Origin: JBBRBB01 sp038206235
GTDB taxonomy: Bacteria; Bacteroidota; Bacteroidia; Chitinophagales; Chitinophagaceae
Assembly: GCA_038206235.1 (NCBI GenBank)
Contig: JBBRBB010000024.1
Span: forward strand, 1 to 60,869
DNA length: 60,869 bases
Reading direction: 5' to 3'
Part shown: one piece after another, positions 41,012 through 49,813 of the stretch
Numbering within the stretch: position 1 is the stretch's first letter
How the letters are laid out: every line of letters begins with the position of its first letter
The notes under the pieces: generated by a model
Databases searched by the model: none
The model's input: the letters and a program-made list of their open reading frames with translations, nothing else
What the model was told of the DNA's origin: nothing
Position numbers and translations under genes: made by a program

Positions 41012-42055
41012 ATGAAAAATTTTATAATCAGCTTCTCAATACTTCTTCTTTGTATTGCAACTGTAGCATTACCTGCGCAGGCAATTTTAATTGCTGACAC
41101 TCTTTCTTCGAAGGTAATTTCTGTTCCTGACTACAGCAGCCTTTTTTACTGGGCTGCGCACCCGTGGAAAAAAGATCTGTCAGACAGTGTGCCTGCTCCG
41201 CTTGAAAAAAATTATCATCCTGATTCTGCTGTTGATATTTTTTTTATACATCCTACATCATATACCGGTGAAGAAAAAGAATTTGGATGGAATGCTTCTG
41301 TTGATGATTCTGCAATCAATCAAAAAACAGATAACCGCAGCATTCTATACCAGGCAAGCATTTTTAACGAAGCGGGAAGAGTGTTTGCGCCGCGATACAG
41401 GCAGGCGCATCTCAGCGCTTATTATACGCAAGATACTGCAATGGCATTAGCTGCATTCGATACTGCTTACGAAGATATAAAAGCCGCATTTCAATATTAC
41501 ATGGAAAATTATAATAATGGCAGACCAATCATTATTGCATCGCATAGCCAGGGCACAACTCATGCAAAGCGATTACTAAAAGAATTTTTTGACGGAACAC
41601 CTTTGCAGAATAAATTAGTAGTGGCTTATATAGTTGGTATGTTTGTAGAGCCGGATTGCTTTACTTCAATTAAACCCTGCACCGTACCCAACCAAACGGG
41701 ATGCTTCTGCAGCTGGAGAACTTATAGAGAAGATTATGAACCGCCTTACGTACAAAAAGAAAAATTCAATGCTGTTGTTACCAATCCGCTAACATGGGAT
41801 GTAAATAAACCGGTTGCATCAAGAAGCGCAAATGAGGGTTCAGTTCTTTTACATTTTAATAAGGTATTGCCGCATGTTGTAAATGCTTCTGTTCATGAAG
41901 GGGTGTTATGGGTGAATAAACCTCATTTTTTTGGAAATGTTTTTTACACTGCGAAAAATTATCATGTAGCAGATTATAATTTTTTTTACATGAATGTTCG
42001 TGAAAATGTGAAGCAAAGAATTGATGCGTATTTTAAAAATTATTCGGTGGAATAA
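41012..42055 (+). CDS. DUF3089 secreted alpha/beta hydrolase-like protein
   Basis: 347 residues from ATG 41012 (MKNFIISFSILLLCIATVAL), which begins a signal peptide; the ORF starts earlier inside engB. DUF3089 features: VDIFFIHPTSYTGEE, RYRQAHLSAYY, a lipase-like PIIIASHSQGTTHAKRLLKE with Ser nucleophile, and ADYNFFYMNVREN. Probably a periplasmic esterase or lipase; substrate unknown. Confidence 0.9.
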   Translation: MKNFIISFSILLLCIATVALPAQAILIADTLSSKVISVPDYSSLFYWAAHPWKKDLSDSVPAPLEKNYHPDSAVDIFFIHPTSYTGEEKEFGWNASVDDSAINQKTDNRSILYQASIFNEAGRVFAPRYRQAHLSAYYTQDTAMALAAFDTAYEDIKAAFQYYMENYNNGRPIIIASHSQGTTHAKRLLKEFFDGTPLQNKLVVAYIVGMFVEPDCFTSIKPCTVPNQTGCFCSWRTYREDYEPPYVQKEKFNAVVTNPLTWDVNKPVASRSANEGSVLLHFNKVLPHVVNASVHEGVLWVNKPHFFGNVFYTAKNYHVADYNFFYMNVRENVKQRIDAYFKNYSVE

Positions 42056-42066
42056 GTGGATTGAAA

Positions 42067-42207
42067 TTATACAGACTCAAACAAATTATTACTGTCAGTA
42101 CGCACACCATTATATGGCTCCATACTTATCATAGCCGCACTATACTCTTCAAGATACTCTGTTGAAATTTGTGTTTTATCAAGGTTTGCAAAAATGTACT
42201 GGTCGCT
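42067..42207 (-). pseudogene. Short fragment of an unidentified protein gene
   Basis: A 46-codon frame between stops reads YIFANLDKTQISTEYLEEYS followed by SMEPYNGVRTDS. Its composition is protein-like and it resembles a stretch common in large secreted Bacteroidota proteins (NLDK.QI.TGYL.EYG), but there is no start codon or continuation. Presumed deletion relic. Confidence 0.45.
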
Positions 42208-42219
42208 CTAAAAAATCGT

Positions 42220-43173
42220 TCACTTAAATATATCGCTGCTTAAATGCTTAAATGCTTCCATTGCTCCTAAATATTCGCAGGTTCTTGCTCCGGCTTTGTT
42301 TGCATTTAATATTATTTTTTCCCATTCGCTTTCTGGTAAATCTTCGATTGTTCGGGGTTTTAATTTACTTAATTGATAAAGCACAGCTCCAACAAATGCA
42401 TCACCTGCACCTGTAGTATCAACCGGTTTTACTTTTATGCTTTCAATGATTTCTGTTTTGCTATTAATGCCAAGCATTGTTCCTTCTTTGCCTAATGTAA
42501 TTGCAAAAACAGCTTTTGTTTTTTGAAGTAAATCATGCCCTGCATCATTTACTGTTAGCTTGCCTGTGATTAACATTGCCTCTTCATCACTTAATTTAAA
42601 AAAGTGACAGCTTTTCAAAAATATCCATGACTGGTCAATAAAAGATTGGGTATTGTTTCTAAAAAGTAAATGCCTGTAATTGGGGTCGAAGCTGATAAAT
42701 ACATTTTTCTGCAATGCTTTCTGCATAAGGCTTTGATAAGCATGTTGCAAAGGCCCGGGAAGAAAGGCTGTTGCAGAACCAAAATGCACAATAGAAAACT
42801 CTTCAAAGTTTATATCATCTACTTCCCGCCTGCTCAACTGACCATCAGCACCACGATTAAAATAAAAATCACGTTCACCGCTCTCCATCAGTGATACAAA
42901 GGCGAATGTGGTAAAATAATTTTCATCCTGCAGCACCCATTTTGTTGAAACACCGAATGATTGCATTGTGTCAATTAAATGTTTGCCAAATGGGTCGGCG
43001 CCCACTTTTGCAGCGAGTTCCACTTCACCACCCAAGGCAGCAATTGCTGCTGCAACATTTGTGGGAGCGCCGCCGGCTTTTTTTAAAAAATTGTCGCCAT
43101 CTGAAAGTGATTTGCCTTTATCGGTACAAATCATATCAATGAGCGCTTCACCAATACATAATATTTTATTCAT
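42220..43173 (-). CDS. PfkB-family sugar kinase, fructokinase type
   Basis: 317 residues. Ribokinase fold: GEALIDMICTDKG at the start, GGAPTNVAAAIAALGG, a middle GKEGTMLG and the anion-hole DTTGAGDAFVGAV with catalytic Asp near 255. The GEALID/GGAPxN pattern matches bacterial fructokinases, which make fructose 6-phosphate. Downstream of the sugar transporter on the same strand (240-base gap holding a palindrome). Confidence 0.9.
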   Translation of the reverse strand: MNKILCIGEALIDMICTDKGKSLSDGDNFLKKAGGAPTNVAAAIAALGGEVELAAKVGADPFGKHLIDTMQSFGVSTKWVLQDENYFTTFAFVSLMESGERDFYFNRGADGQLSRREVDDINFEEFSIVHFGSATAFLPGPLQHAYQSLMQKALQKNVFISFDPNYRHLLFRNNTQSFIDQSWIFLKSCHFFKLSDEEAMLITGKLTVNDAGHDLLQKTKAVFAITLGKEGTMLGINSKTEIIESIKVKPVDTTGAGDAFVGAVLYQLSKLKPRTIEDLPESEWEKIILNANKAGARTCEYLGAMEAFKHLSSDIFK

Positions 43174-43194
43174 AGTAGTTTAATCAGTTACTTC

Positions 43195-43227
43195 AGACCT
43201 CACGGGTTTTTAAAACCTGTGAGGTCT
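43195..43227. repeat. Long palindrome between transporter and kinase genes (REP-like)
   Basis: AGACCTCACGGGTTTT (43195-43210) faces AAAACCTGTGAGGTCT (43212-43227), 15 of 16 pairs plus one G-T. Similar GACCTCAC palindromes recur in Bacteroidota genomes as I remember them. It might also act as an mRNA stop or stabiliser. Confidence 0.75.
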
Positions 43228-43413
43228 TGCGAAACTGTGCGGTTTAAATTACTTTCTTTCAAATTCATCAACAAAAAATTTTCAACTCCACTTTCTAATT
43301 TCGGATTGCTACCTTTTATCTTACTTTGTTTGCGGTTACCTTTTTCTCTTATTTCTCAGGCTTTAATGAAATATCTTTATGCAGCCACAGGCGCAGCCTT
43401 ATTAACATAAAAA

Positions 43414-44775
43414 TTAATGTGCGGCTGCAGGTAAAGGGATCTCTTCATCATCCTTTGCTTTTATAACTTTTATTCTCAGTGTTGCCAATGCTGCGAGCAA
43501 TAAAAATACACCCGCAAACATAATGGCATTGTTAGGATTTTTTCCCAGCACATATTCATACACATAACGGAATGAAAGATTTTGCAAAATCATTGGCACC
43601 ACAATCATCATGTTTACAATACCCATATAAACTCCATAACGTTCTTTAGGAATACTGCTTACAACCATGATGTATGGCACGCCCATCATGCTTGCCCATG
43701 CGATGCCAAAGCCAATCATGGGAACAAATACCAAATATTTATTTTCTATGTGCGGCAAAATGATGAGAGCAACCGCTGCCAGGAAAAGACAAAATACATG
43801 CACATATTTTGCGCTGTATTTTTTTGCAAGACCCACCAATGCAAACGCAGAAAGAAAAGTTACAATATTGTACCAGCCGTTTACTAAACCCGTCCATCCA
43901 ACTGCCTGTTCGTAGAGTTGCTTGTTTTGTGCTGCTGTTGTATGCCAGATAGATTTTGCAAGGCTAAGTGAAATAAACTGCCAGTAACAAAACATGGCAT
44001 ACCATTGAAACAAATACACCAAAGCTAATTGCCATAAGGTTTTGGGCATGTCTTTAATAGCGGAGAAGATTTCGATAATGGGTTCAAAAAATCCTTTCTT
44101 CGATTCTCTTATGTGTTTCAATTCTTCTTCAGTGGGTGGTATCTCCGGCGTTTTTGAAACAGACCATAGCACAGAAGCTATAGAGCAAAATGAACCCACA
44201 AAGAACGAACCGAATACCCAGTAAGGAATTCCGGATTCGCCTGTATTCGTTTTTGCTTCACCTGTAATTATTTTCTGAAAAAAATACAATGAAAGATTGG
44301 CGAGTGTAATGCCAAGCCCTGTAAAAAAACTTTGTGTGAGAAAGCCCAGAGCTCTTTGTTCTTCGGAAAGCTTATCGGCAATAAATGCACGGTAAGGTTC
44401 CATAGCGGTGTTGTTCGATGCATCAAGCAGCCACAATAAACCCACTGCCATCCACAGTGCACTGCTGAATGGGAAAAAAAACAAACAAATACTGCAGCCC
44501 ATGGCTCCCACTAAGAAATAAGGTTTTCTTCGTCCCCAGCGGGGATGCCAGGTTTTATCGCTGAGAGCACCAATGAGTGGTTGTATCAGTAAACCTGTTA
44601 CAGGCCCTGCAAGATTTAATAATGGTAACTCTTCCGGTTTTGCATGGAGAAAACTAAACAAAGGGTTTACTGCCGTTTGCTGCAATCCAAAGCTGTATTG
44701 AATTCCAAAAAATCCCACATTCATGTTGATGATTTGTGAGAATGTCATTGTTGGTTTTGTAAATCGCATGATCAA
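43414..44775 (-). CDS. MFS sugar transporter, SLC45/sucrose-symporter-like
   Basis: 453 residues, 12 membrane segments. GLLIQPLIGALSDKTWHPRWGRRKPYFLVGA is the loop 2-3 motif with the RWGRRKP hallmark of glycoside-pentoside-hexuronide/SLC45-type sugar symporters. With the fructokinase next to it, uptake of sucrose, maltose or another glucoside is likely, but no hydrolase for such a sugar is encoded here. ATG 44769 is a nearby alternative start. Confidence 0.88.
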   Translation of the reverse strand: MIMRFTKPTMTFSQIINMNVGFFGIQYSFGLQQTAVNPLFSFLHAKPEELPLLNLAGPVTGLLIQPLIGALSDKTWHPRWGRRKPYFLVGAMGCSICLFFFPFSSALWMAVGLLWLLDASNNTAMEPYRAFIADKLSEEQRALGFLTQSFFTGLGITLANLSLYFFQKIITGEAKTNTGESGIPYWVFGSFFVGSFCSIASVLWSVSKTPEIPPTEEELKHIRESKKGFFEPIIEIFSAIKDMPKTLWQLALVYLFQWYAMFCYWQFISLSLAKSIWHTTAAQNKQLYEQAVGWTGLVNGWYNIVTFLSAFALVGLAKKYSAKYVHVFCLFLAAVALIILPHIENKYLVFVPMIGFGIAWASMMGVPYIMVVSSIPKERYGVYMGIVNMMIVVPMILQNLSFRYVYEYVLGKNPNNAIMFAGVFLLLAALATLRIKVIKAKDDEEIPLPAAAH

Positions 44776-44869
44776 TCGGAATAAGGTTTCTAATTTAGTG
44801 CATTGCTGCGAAAGGATAACAATTATACTTTAGATTGCAAATTCAAACCTTTACAGTGAATAAAAATAA

Positions 44870-45853
44870 ATGATTCCATTATTCAAAAAACAAAGATTAA
44901 TATTTATCACGGCAGTTTACTGGTTTTTGTTGGCCTACATTATTGCTGCGCTGGTTTGGTGGTTTATAGCATTGGAGAATCAAAACCGGCAAATGTTTTC
45001 ATACAAGGTTGAACAGATAAATAAAAATGATGCATTTTTATATTCAACCAAATATGCTTCCATAGAAAAAGAAAGAAAGCGAAAAAAAGCTCAATATATA
45101 GAAGAAGGAACTACCTTTTTTCTGGTAATATTAATAGGGGCTGTATTTGTTTATCGTTCCGTAAGAAATCAAATTTATCTTTCACAACAGCAGCAAAATT
45201 TTATGATGGCTGTTACGCATGAATTAAAAACACCTATTGCAATAATACATCTCAGCCTTGAAACCATGCAGAAAAGAAAGCTCGAACCTTTGCAGCAGCA
45301 AAAGCTGATGGATAACGCATTGTATGAGGTTAACAGGCTTAACTCCTTAACCAATAACATTCTTGCTGCATCAGAACTGGAATCGGGAAAACACGCAGTT
45401 GATAAAGAACTGATTAATCTTAGCGAGGTAATTCACCAGGTAATAAAAGAATTCAAGAGCCGTTATCCGCATCGTATTATCACAACGGATATTTCGGCCG
45501 AAATAGAAACTACAGGGGAAAAATTATTGCTTCAGCTTCTTTTCAGCAATTTGCTTGATAATGCTTTAAAATATTCTGCAAAAGATAAACCTGCAGGCGT
45601 AGTATTGCAAAAGCAAAACGATAAAATTATTTTGCAGATAATTGATGAAGGCGATGGAATTAATGATGCCGAGAAGAAAAAAATATTCGATAAATTTTAC
45701 CGAACAGGAAATGAAGTAACCCGCCGTACACAAGGCACCGGACTTGGATTGTATCTTTGCAAGCGCATAATAAAAGACCATAAAGGCACGATTTCAGTAA
45801 AAAATAATCAGCCAACCGGAACCATTTTTTCAGTGATTTTACATACTGCTTAG
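44870..45853 (+). CDS. Sensor histidine kinase
   Basis: 327 residues. Two membrane segments (~14-36 and ~82-101) flank a short extracytoplasmic loop. H-box VTHELKTPIAIIHLSLETM (phospho-His near 114), N-box LLDNALKYSAKDK, G1 DEGDGIN, F-box FDKFYRTG and G2 GTGLGLYLCK. The sensed signal is not evident. Five bases before the response regulator gene, forming one operon. Confidence 0.95.
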   Translation: MIPLFKKQRLIFITAVYWFLLAYIIAALVWWFIALENQNRQMFSYKVEQINKNDAFLYSTKYASIEKERKRKKAQYIEEGTTFFLVILIGAVFVYRSVRNQIYLSQQQQNFMMAVTHELKTPIAIIHLSLETMQKRKLEPLQQQKLMDNALYEVNRLNSLTNNILAASELESGKHAVDKELINLSEVIHQVIKEFKSRYPHRIITTDISAEIETTGEKLLLQLLFSNLLDNALKYSAKDKPAGVVLQKQNDKIILQIIDEGDGINDAEKKKIFDKFYRTGNEVTRRTQGTGLGLYLCKRIIKDHKGTISVKNNQPTGTIFSVILHTA

Positions 45854-45858
45854 TTTAT

Positions 45859-46566
45859 ATGAATACAGAAAACAAGACTAATATTTTACTGGTAGAAGAT
45901 GAAGAGCATCTGCATGAGACGCTAAAGCTTAATCTTGAAATGGAAGGGTTCTCTGTTTCATCTGCGTATACAGGCACAGAAGCCTTAAAAAAATTAGAGC
46001 AGGAATTTTTTCATCTGATGATATTAGATTTAATGCTGCCGGAATTAGATGGAATAAGCGTAATTGAAACGATGCGCATAACTCACGGCGATATTCCCGT
46101 TTTAATTTTAAGTGCAAAAAATACAGGAGCAGACAGAGTATTGGGCTTAAAACGAGGCGCAGATGATTATCTTACCAAACCCTTTAACCTTGAAGAATTA
46201 TTATTGCGTGTTGAAAAGCTTATTCTTAAAAATAAAAAGCTGCAGAATAAAGAACCTGTTGCAAATATTTATTCGTTTGGTAATAACATGATTGATTTCA
46301 ATGCGCAAACTGCAAAAACCTGGAATGGTAAAATTATTGAGCTTAGCAAAAAAGAAGCTTTACTGCTGAAGCTTTTGATAGAGAATAAAAATGATGTAGT
46401 TACACGGGAGAAAATATTACAAGTGGTTTGGGGCTATAATGTTTACCCAACTACAAGAACCATTGATAATTTTATTTTGAATTTTAGAAAGTATTTTGAA
46501 GAGGATAGCCGCAGCCCAAAATATTTTCACTCAGTAAGAAGCGTGGGATATAAATACACGAGCTAA
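45859..46566 (+). CDS. OmpR-type response regulator
   Basis: 235 residues. Receiver domain with acidic pair VEDEEH (~13-15), phospho-acceptor in LILDLMLPELDG, LSAKNTG and KRGADDYLTKPF; C-terminal winged helix (ELSKKEALLLKLLIENKNDV, RTIDNFILNFRKYFEEDSRS, SVGYKYTS). Partner of the kinase upstream. Targets unknown. Confidence 0.96.
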   Translation: MNTENKTNILLVEDEEHLHETLKLNLEMEGFSVSSAYTGTEALKKLEQEFFHLMILDLMLPELDGISVIETMRITHGDIPVLILSAKNTGADRVLGLKRGADDYLTKPFNLEELLLRVEKLILKNKKLQNKEPVANIYSFGNNMIDFNAQTAKTWNGKIIELSKKEALLLKLLIENKNDVVTREKILQVVWGYNVYPTTRTIDNFILNFRKYFEEDSRSPKYFHSVRSVGYKYTS

Positions 46567-46604
46567 CCGGCATTTATCTTTATATATGGTACTTTTTTTA
46601 TTTT

Positions 46605-48050
46605 TTAAACCTCCAGCACTTTTACTCGTGTAACAATAGATTGCAGTTGTTCTGTAATTAATGGCAAATTATTATCTGCTTCTATTGAAGAATACAGCGC
46701 AAAATCGCAGGTGCTGTAAAAGCTTTCAATATCTTTTTTTAGTTCCGTGGCAGAGGGTTGATTAAGAACTTGTATCTCATCAATTGATGTAAACATACCT
46801 GCGCTCTCTTTCAGTGCGGCAGTTAAGATGGCTTTTGATTTAATAAAAAAATCTTTATTGTATTCAGCAGCTTTTAAATCTTCAAAAGCTTTTGCGAAAT
46901 CTGTTTTTTGTTTTTCAGGAAGAATAATTATCCGCACCTGCTCTGCATCCGAAACTCTATTTTCAGATTCTTTTTTCTTAATTGCTTTATTTTTTCTGTT
47001 TCTTTTATAGCTAACCAAAAATACAACTGAAACAATGCCGGCAATACCCGCAACAATCCATAAATATTTGCGGTTAGTGATAGCTTCTTTGGAAATACTT
47101 GCCCATACATTTTTCTTTGCTATGGCTTTGGTAAAAATTATCGGAATACTGTCTGTGTGAATAGTTGAATATGTTTGTGTTGCTGTATTAAAAAAATTAA
47201 AAGAAACTGGCGGCAGTGTTGCTTTTCCCTCATGCTTGCCAAGATAAAGAATATTAAAAACCTTATCACCGCTCACAGGAAAATCAGATTGATTTATATG
47301 CTGGGTGTCGCTTCCATCGAAATGTTCAATATCTTCAGGCCAATTAATTTCGGGCTGGTCAATTGCCTGAATATTACCTGCCCCTTTTATCGTGATAATT
47401 AAATGACCGTTCTCGTTAACGGGAATACTATTGCTGATAACTTTTATTTTCAGGGAAAAATTTCCTGTGATGCCCGAAAAATCACGAGGCTTGTTTTTTA
47501 AAGGCAAAGCATTCACCTTCACATGTTGGCTTTTACTGCTTAATGAAATGCTGTATTTCTTCGATTCAAACGGATTATCAGGGTCAATAAATTCAACCTC
47601 GTTATCAACAAACGCCTGCCCCAGCTGCAATGCACCTTCTTGCAAGGGTGTCAACTGCACTTTACGAATAATAAACACATTATAATTTTTCCCGCTAAGA
47701 ACTTCCTGCTCAGCATCCATATTATATTCCAGTTCCTGAACGCTGCAGCCGTTAAATTGCGGTTGCTTTACCACCGTTGAATGACTGTTGAGCGCTGAAT
47801 AAAATTTGTAAACTGCCAATATTGGTTCGCCAATAAAAACGCTTTTCTTATTAGTCGTAACCGTTACAAACATATTATTTCGCATGGCTGCTTCAGCAGA
47901 TTCGAGAGGATGAAGAAGGGACGCATTTAATAAAGCATCATCTCTCCATGAAGAAAGTTGTGCAGCAACTCGATTCTCATTTAGTAAAAAACAAGAAATC
48001 ATACAACACAGAAACCAGATATTTTTTCTAAGCTTATACATGCACTGCAC
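46605..48050 (-). CDS. BatD-like membrane protein
   Basis: 481 residues. Signal peptide, then repeated Ig-like beta domains typical of BatD (VTVTTNKKSVFIGEPILAVY, IIRKVQLTPLQEGALQLGQA, GNFSLKIKVIS, ITIKGAGNIQAIDQPEINWP), a membrane segment at ~333-352 and a cytoplasmic helical tail. BatD works with VWA-domain BatA/BatB proteins in envelope stress or metal insertion; those genes are not here, so this is an orphan copy. Convergent with the response regulator gene. Confidence 0.88.
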   Translation of the reverse strand: MQCMYKLRKNIWFLCCMISCFLLNENRVAAQLSSWRDDALLNASLLHPLESAEAAMRNNMFVTVTTNKKSVFIGEPILAVYKFYSALNSHSTVVKQPQFNGCSVQELEYNMDAEQEVLSGKNYNVFIIRKVQLTPLQEGALQLGQAFVDNEVEFIDPDNPFESKKYSISLSSKSQHVKVNALPLKNKPRDFSGITGNFSLKIKVISNSIPVNENGHLIITIKGAGNIQAIDQPEINWPEDIEHFDGSDTQHINQSDFPVSGDKVFNILYLGKHEGKATLPPVSFNFFNTATQTYSTIHTDSIPIIFTKAIAKKNVWASISKEAITNRKYLWIVAGIAGIVSVVFLVSYKRNRKNKAIKKKESENRVSDAEQVRIIILPEKQKTDFAKAFEDLKAAEYNKDFFIKSKAILTAALKESAGMFTSIDEIQVLNQPSATELKKDIESFYSTCDFALYSSIEADNNLPLITEQLQSIVTRVKVLEV

Positions 48051-48074
48051 AAAGATAATAGGGCAGCTTTTGAT

Positions 48075-48483
48075 ATGGGTGTATTGCAGTTAATGGGTGG
48101 TTAAGATTTTTACCTACAACAGGTTTAATTCCAGATTTTATTCAGCATACTGATACTTCACCAATTCCGGCTCATCCCAACTATCTCGAAGGGTTATACG
48201 ATGGAGAGTATAATTATAATGCATGCCGTGTGCCCTGGCGAACTGCCTGTGATTATTTATTAAACGCAGATACAAGGTCGAAGAATGCTTGTGAGAAAAT
48301 AAATGCATGGATAAAGAATAAAACAAACAATAATTCTCATAACATACGCAGCGGATATTTTTTAAATGGGAATCCTTTACCAGGCAGCAATTATGAAGAC
48401 CTTTCATTCATTGCACCTTTCGCGTAAGCGCAATGCTTAACGCATCAAATCAAGCATGGTTAAATAATCTTTGGAATAATTAG
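48075..48483 (+). pseudogene. C-terminal-half fragment of a GH8 glycosidase
   Basis: The translation (LPTTGLIPDFIQHTD, YLEGLYDGEYNYNACRVPWR, TACDYLLNADTR, DLSFIAPFA) clearly follows glycoside hydrolase family 8. The frame stops at 48425-48427 and resumes in another frame as SAMLNASNQAWLNNLWNN, also GH8, until 48483. There is no start or signal peptide: upstream sequence is unrelated. At 48484 GH8 homology ends at the edge of an inverted segment. Confidence 0.8.
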
Positions 48484-48645
48484 TGTCCTGTTTTTTAGTG
48501 GCATCATCAATGGTTTTATCAACCTTTTCATTTGCTTTATCGTTGACTTTATTTTTTGCATGATTCAATATGTTTCCAAGCTGTGCATTTGCTGCAGTTA
48601 CCGGCAACAATGATAACAACACCAATACAACCAATGACCAAACTA
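48484..48645 (-). pseudogene. Inverted N-terminal segment of the OmpA-type gene
   Basis: On the minus strand this reads a signal peptide (VVLVLLSLLPVTAANAQ) and a helical stretch (LGNILNHAKNKVNDKANEKV, DKTIDDATKKQDTN). Its C-terminal edge KKQDTN would continue well into TQANNNTKSIPV encoded on the plus strand from ~48646. Flipping this ~160-base segment would restore the 5' part of the gene. Confidence 0.7.
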
Positions 48646-49692
48646 AAATACACAGGCAAACAATAATACGAAATCAATTCCGGTAAGCACGGTAGCTTAC
48701 CAGAATTACGATTTTCGTGCAGGTGATAAAATAATTTTTGAAGATAATTTTGCTACCGATGAAGATGGCGAATTTCCTTCGCACTGGGATTTAATCTCCG
48801 GTCAGGCTGTTGTAAATAAAATTACAGATGTTCCTGCATTCTTACTAACCGATGGAAATTACTGCCGCGTAAAGCCTTTAATGAAAACAGAGAACTATCT
48901 CACTGATAATTTCTCAATCGAATATGATACTTACATGACAGAAGGCGCTTATGGACTTAGGATATTCATGCAGGATCCAACAGGTGAAAATGAAATGAAT
49001 GTACATGTAACGGCAGAAGGCGCTCAATGGACTTATTCAAACACAAAATCACTTAATGGAACGAATCCTGCCGCAATACAATATGGAAATTATTACAATA
49101 AATGGCATCACATAGCTCTTGCCTATAAGAACGACCAGTTAAAAGTTTATGTTGACCAGTATCGCGTACTCACCGTTCCGCATTGCGGTATGAAGCCTGC
49201 AAAAATTGATTGTGCCGGTATTGGAAATCAGGATAATCCCATCATCTTTAAAGATTTAAAAATTGCAGATGGCGCAAGGATAATCCCATCATCTTTAAAG
49301 ATTTAAAAATTGCAGATGGCGCAAGCATGAATATGCTCGATGCAATAATGACTGAAGGGAAATTTGTTACACACGGTATAAACTTCGATGTAAATAAGCA
49401 ACCCTAAAACCCGAAAGCATGGGTGTAATAAACGACATGGTAAAATACATACAGGCGCATGCTGATTTAAAATTAGAAATTGACGGGCACACCGATAGCG
49501 ATGGCTCTGATGCAGCCAATCTCACCTTATCTCAACAGCGTGCCGATGCGGTAAAAGCTGCAATAGTTCAGGCAGGTGTAAATGCCGGAAGACTTACCCA
49601 CCAAAGGTTTTGGTGAAAGCAAATCCATTGGCACCAATGATACTCCCGAAGGCAAAGCACAAAATAGAAGGGTAGAGTTTGTGAAGATGTGA
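48646..49692 (+). pseudogene. Body of an OmpA-family surface protein, multiply disrupted
   Basis: The plus-strand frame gives a LamG-like domain (IIFEDNFATDEDGEFPSHWD, WHHIALAYKNDQLKVYVDQY) and then an OmpA domain (INFDVNK, LEIDGHTDSDG, QRADAVKAAIVQAGV, NRRVEFVKM). Lesions: missing 5' part (inverted, see 48484-48645), a 47-base tandem duplication at 49230-49323, loss of one A near 49396 (AATAAGCAACC) and gain of one C near 49598 (CTTACCCACC). Original product: an outer-membrane peptidoglycan-binding protein. Confidence 0.8.
49230..49323 (+). repeat. 47-base tandem duplication
   Basis: Bases 49230-49276 (GGATAATCCC...GGCGCAA) are repeated exactly as 49277-49323. 47 is not a multiple of three, so the frame is lost at ARIIPSSLKI-stop. 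Exact identity suggests a recent event. Confidence 0.95.
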
Positions 49693-49813
49693 GGTCATTT
49701 ATAGTTTATTCTTTCGCGTTTATCGTGAAGCGGTTTTATTTGTTTGCTGCATTTTCTTTATTGTTTTCTTTAGCCAACAGATGGCTCTTTATCTTCGCTG
49801 CAAGTTTCAAATT

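Noticed and set aside
43219..43410. 63-codon ORF next to the GACCTCAC palindrome
   Set aside because: Starts within the palindrome, has no recognisable sequence and weak codon signal.
48230..48427. 65-codon ORF as an independent gene
   Set aside because: It is only the 3' part of the GH8 fragment; the similarity starts before its ATG.
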